This document shows positions 62,201-64,000 of a stretch of DNA of 64,000 bases, piece after piece. A program made the translations under genes and the position numbers. Position 1 is the first letter of the stretch. Each line of letters starts with the position of its first letter. A model generated the notes under the pieces. That model worked only from the letters and a program-made list of their open reading frames with translations, did not search any database and was not told the DNA's origin. Source of the DNA: Nymphaea colorata (lineage: Eukaryota; Streptophyta; Magnoliopsida; Nymphaeales; Nymphaeaceae); NCBI RefSeq assembly GCF_008831285.2, contig NC_045139.1, forward strand, positions 3,170,704-3,234,703. The letters are read 5' to 3'.

Positions 62201-63804
62201 TTTTGATTTCCTTTTTTTTGAAAAAATAAATATGATTTCCATTCGATTCACTTGATTGATCTTTTAAGTTTCCCTTGTGTTTTGGGGATTTAAACGAGAC
62301 AGCGAGGCATTTTTTATAAAATTATGGCAAATATACAGTTGGGAATTTATAATTTGCAGAACAAAAAAAAAAAAAGATAAACAGTGATTTATTTCGCCCA
62401 CTTATTTTCATATTTATTTTTATTTGAAGAAAAATGAAAAAAGGAAAAACTAATAGGAGTATTGTGCAGGTGATGAAGAAATTAAAGAAACTTGATCTCT
62501 GTGCCAAGCAAATAACTGTTATGCCAGATTTTTGTTTTGCCCCTTACTTAGAGGAGTTGACTCTAAGAAATTGTGAGATGCTGACTGAAGTTCATGACTC
62601 GGTCGGGACTCTTGAGAACTTAAAGGTTCTACTGATAACAGGATGCAACGCATTGGAGGGACTTCCCCACACCATATGTCATTTAACTTCGCTGCAATGG
62701 CTTAAGCTTAGTCAGCATTTCGACCTCTCCTCTTCACCGGAAAAATTAAGGAGAATGGAGTTGCTCGAGAACCTTGGTCTTCGTGAAACCGGAATAAAGA
62801 GCATACTGACTTCAATAGAGAAGCTGCCTCAACTATATTTTGAATTAGAGAAGTCCTGCCCCGGCAGGGGCAAATTGACGGTGTCTGAGTGGGAGATTTC
62901 AAGCTCATGTTCCGAGTTGGTGACAGCTCTGTCGTCTTCTCATTTACATTCAGTGCAAAGACTTGTTATCACGGATGATCAAATTGAAGCGTTGCCAGAT
63001 TGTATAGCACAATTGCAAGAGCTTGAGTGCTTGGAAATAAAATGTCTGTCCCTCAAAGCCCTGCCTAAGTGGATTGGACAATTGAAACAACTCCGCACCT
63101 TTGCATTGGACTGCCACAATATTCCCCCATACATTGATGAGATGTGCTCATGGGAACACATTGAGATCTGGTTAAGGGTAAGATGCATTCAGTTGGAGCC
63201 AGTGACTTCCTCCATCCATGAACAAAAAAATGTAAAGTCCATCGACCATGATGCATCATTGGGAGGACTTCGGGAGTTATCGCTTAGCAGATTCAAGAAC
63301 ATCAGGTGCAGCTTGGATCTTTCGGAAACAGGAATTGTAGAACTCCCTCCATGGCTTGGGTGCTTCACAAATCTGGAGCATCTGAAATTGAGCAATATTA
63401 CGCAAAACGATGTTCTTCTCTCTGGGCTGTCACACTTGACATCATTGAAAGAGTTGGACTTGTCAGGGAGCAATTTCAAGAGCCTTCCTTCATGTATAAG
63501 CAGCTTCTCTAGACTTAAAATGCTTAATGTATCCGGATGCAAGCAGCTTCACACTATTCCTCACCTTTCCTCCTCTGTTCTACGAACGCTTAATTTTTCC
63601 AACTGCACCAATTTGAGAGCCTTACCAGACTTTTCAAATTTGCAACATCTAGGGAAATTATCTCTTGGGGGCTGCAACTCGCTCGAATGCATTCCTGGCT
63701 TTGAAACCATTGCAGAAAATATTTGGGATCTGGAATTGCCAGGGCCAAGTGGTGGGATACAGTGCAGCATCCTTAGCAATGATTTCAAGAACAAAGTGTT
63801 TATG
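56273..63804 (+). CDS. TIR-NB-ARC-LRR immune receptor with N-terminal membrane anchor (partial at 3' end)
   Basis: Intracellular plant immune receptor of the flax L6-like TNL class. Exons: 56273-56910, 57833-59030, 59228-59524, 59614-60546, 60664-61596 and 62470-63804; all junctions are GT-AG with agreeing phases, giving 1778 codons before the last donor, so at least one more exon lies beyond the window. Residues 2-22 form a hydrophobic segment (ALMILLILLTVIFLKV) before the TIR, a signal-anchor arrangement as in L6. TIR: about 69-206, with FLSFRGEDTRKRF and the catalytic Glu143 in WCLREL. NB-ARC: P-loop GMGGIGKTT (271-279), LIILDDVD (351-358), SRIVITTRD (377-385), GLPLALEV (442-449), FLDIACFF (497-504) and MHD (573-575). 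Exons 3-6 encode LRRs; exons 4, 5 and 6 each restart with the same module (VFDNLK, VFENLK, VMKKLK). An extra short insertion with a doubled DVKQF lies between RNBS-D and MHD. All signature residues are intact, so the gene appears functional. The first in-frame ATG pair, 56273/56276, was chosen as start; earlier in-frame codons lack ATG. Confidence 0.92.
58737..58781 (+). repeat. 30-bp-period microduplication inside the NB-ARC coding exon
   Basis: GATGTGAAGCAATTT occurs at 58737-58751 and again at 58767-58781, in frame, producing DVKQF twice ten residues apart. Confidence 0.9.
61597..62469 (+). other. TNL intron 5 (AT-rich, 873 bp)
   Basis: Bounded by GTAAGC and GTGCAG. It contains long T and A homopolymers and no coding signal. 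It separates the second and third copies of the LRR module. Confidence 0.8.
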
Positions 63805-64000
63805 GTACGTATGTATATATATATATATTATATATGCCCGATATGCCCTTTCTTTGAAGTTTTGTCATGTGTTCCTTCATAAGCCAATGCGTCATTTGTT
63901 AAGGGCATTTTAATCTTTCTAAAAAGGCCATTCTTTCCCCTTGTTTAATTTATTTTCTTTTTTATTATACGACTGTGTTTTTTGTACTTGTTTTGTGCGA
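63805..64000 (+). other. Start of the next TNL intron or 3' region, cut by window end
   Basis: Begins with donor GTACGT directly after the last LRR exon, then a short TA run and T-rich sequence. If the donor is not used, the frame continues about 26 codons to a stop at 63880-63882. Confidence 0.6.

Overview
This is nuclear DNA of a flowering plant. It is AT-rich, its genes are broken by GT-AG introns, and it holds many TA/GA/CT microsatellites and small DNA-transposon relics. A TIR-NB-ARC-LRR resistance gene means the source is not a grass-type monocot; a eudicot, magnoliid or early-diverging angiosperm fits, and I cannot resolve it further. All intron boundaries and reading phases given below were worked out by hand from the sequence.

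Layout: (1) 1-109 (-) may be the cut end of an unidentified gene. (2) 6180-6983 (-) is an intronless ribose-5-phosphate isomerase A with its leader and promoter up to about 7700. (3) 8-23 kb has no gene I can support. It holds a hAT-like element full of AGCTCGA motifs, a dispersed palindrome-bearing repeat, tandem duplications and microsatellites. (4) 22982-25163 has the ends of a PIF/Harbinger-type element (25-bp terminal inverted repeats, TAA target duplication) and contains decayed exons of an NADP-malic enzyme gene, so it looks like a gene-capturing (Pack-type) transposon. (5) 28065-30097 (+) is SWC5, the BCNT/CFDP1-type subunit of the SWR1 chromatin remodeller, in 4 exons. (6) 36803-42018 (-) is the peroxisome biogenesis factor PEX3 in 7 coding exons; its start codon sits on a 16-nt exon. 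An unexplained open frame lies just past its 3' end. (7) 45153-45629 (+) and 50051-50491 (-) are inverted paralogues of a small plant-specific family with a C-terminal hydrophobic region. The first has a premature stop. A hAT MITE with an exact 8-bp target duplication lies between them. (8) 52.8-54.4 kb is transposon debris, including the last exon of a probable hAT transposase. (9) 56273-63804 (+), cut by the window end, is a very large TNL gene (1778 codons so far) with an N-terminal membrane-anchor-like segment, a complete TIR and NB-ARC, and three successive LRR exons that each restart with the same module.

The housekeeping genes (pentose phosphate pathway, H2A.Z deposition, peroxisome biogenesis) share no pathway; this is ordinary plant gene order with transposon-rich spacers. 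The most unusual pieces are the TNL architecture, the Pack-type element carrying malic-enzyme exons, and the paralogue pair with one broken member.
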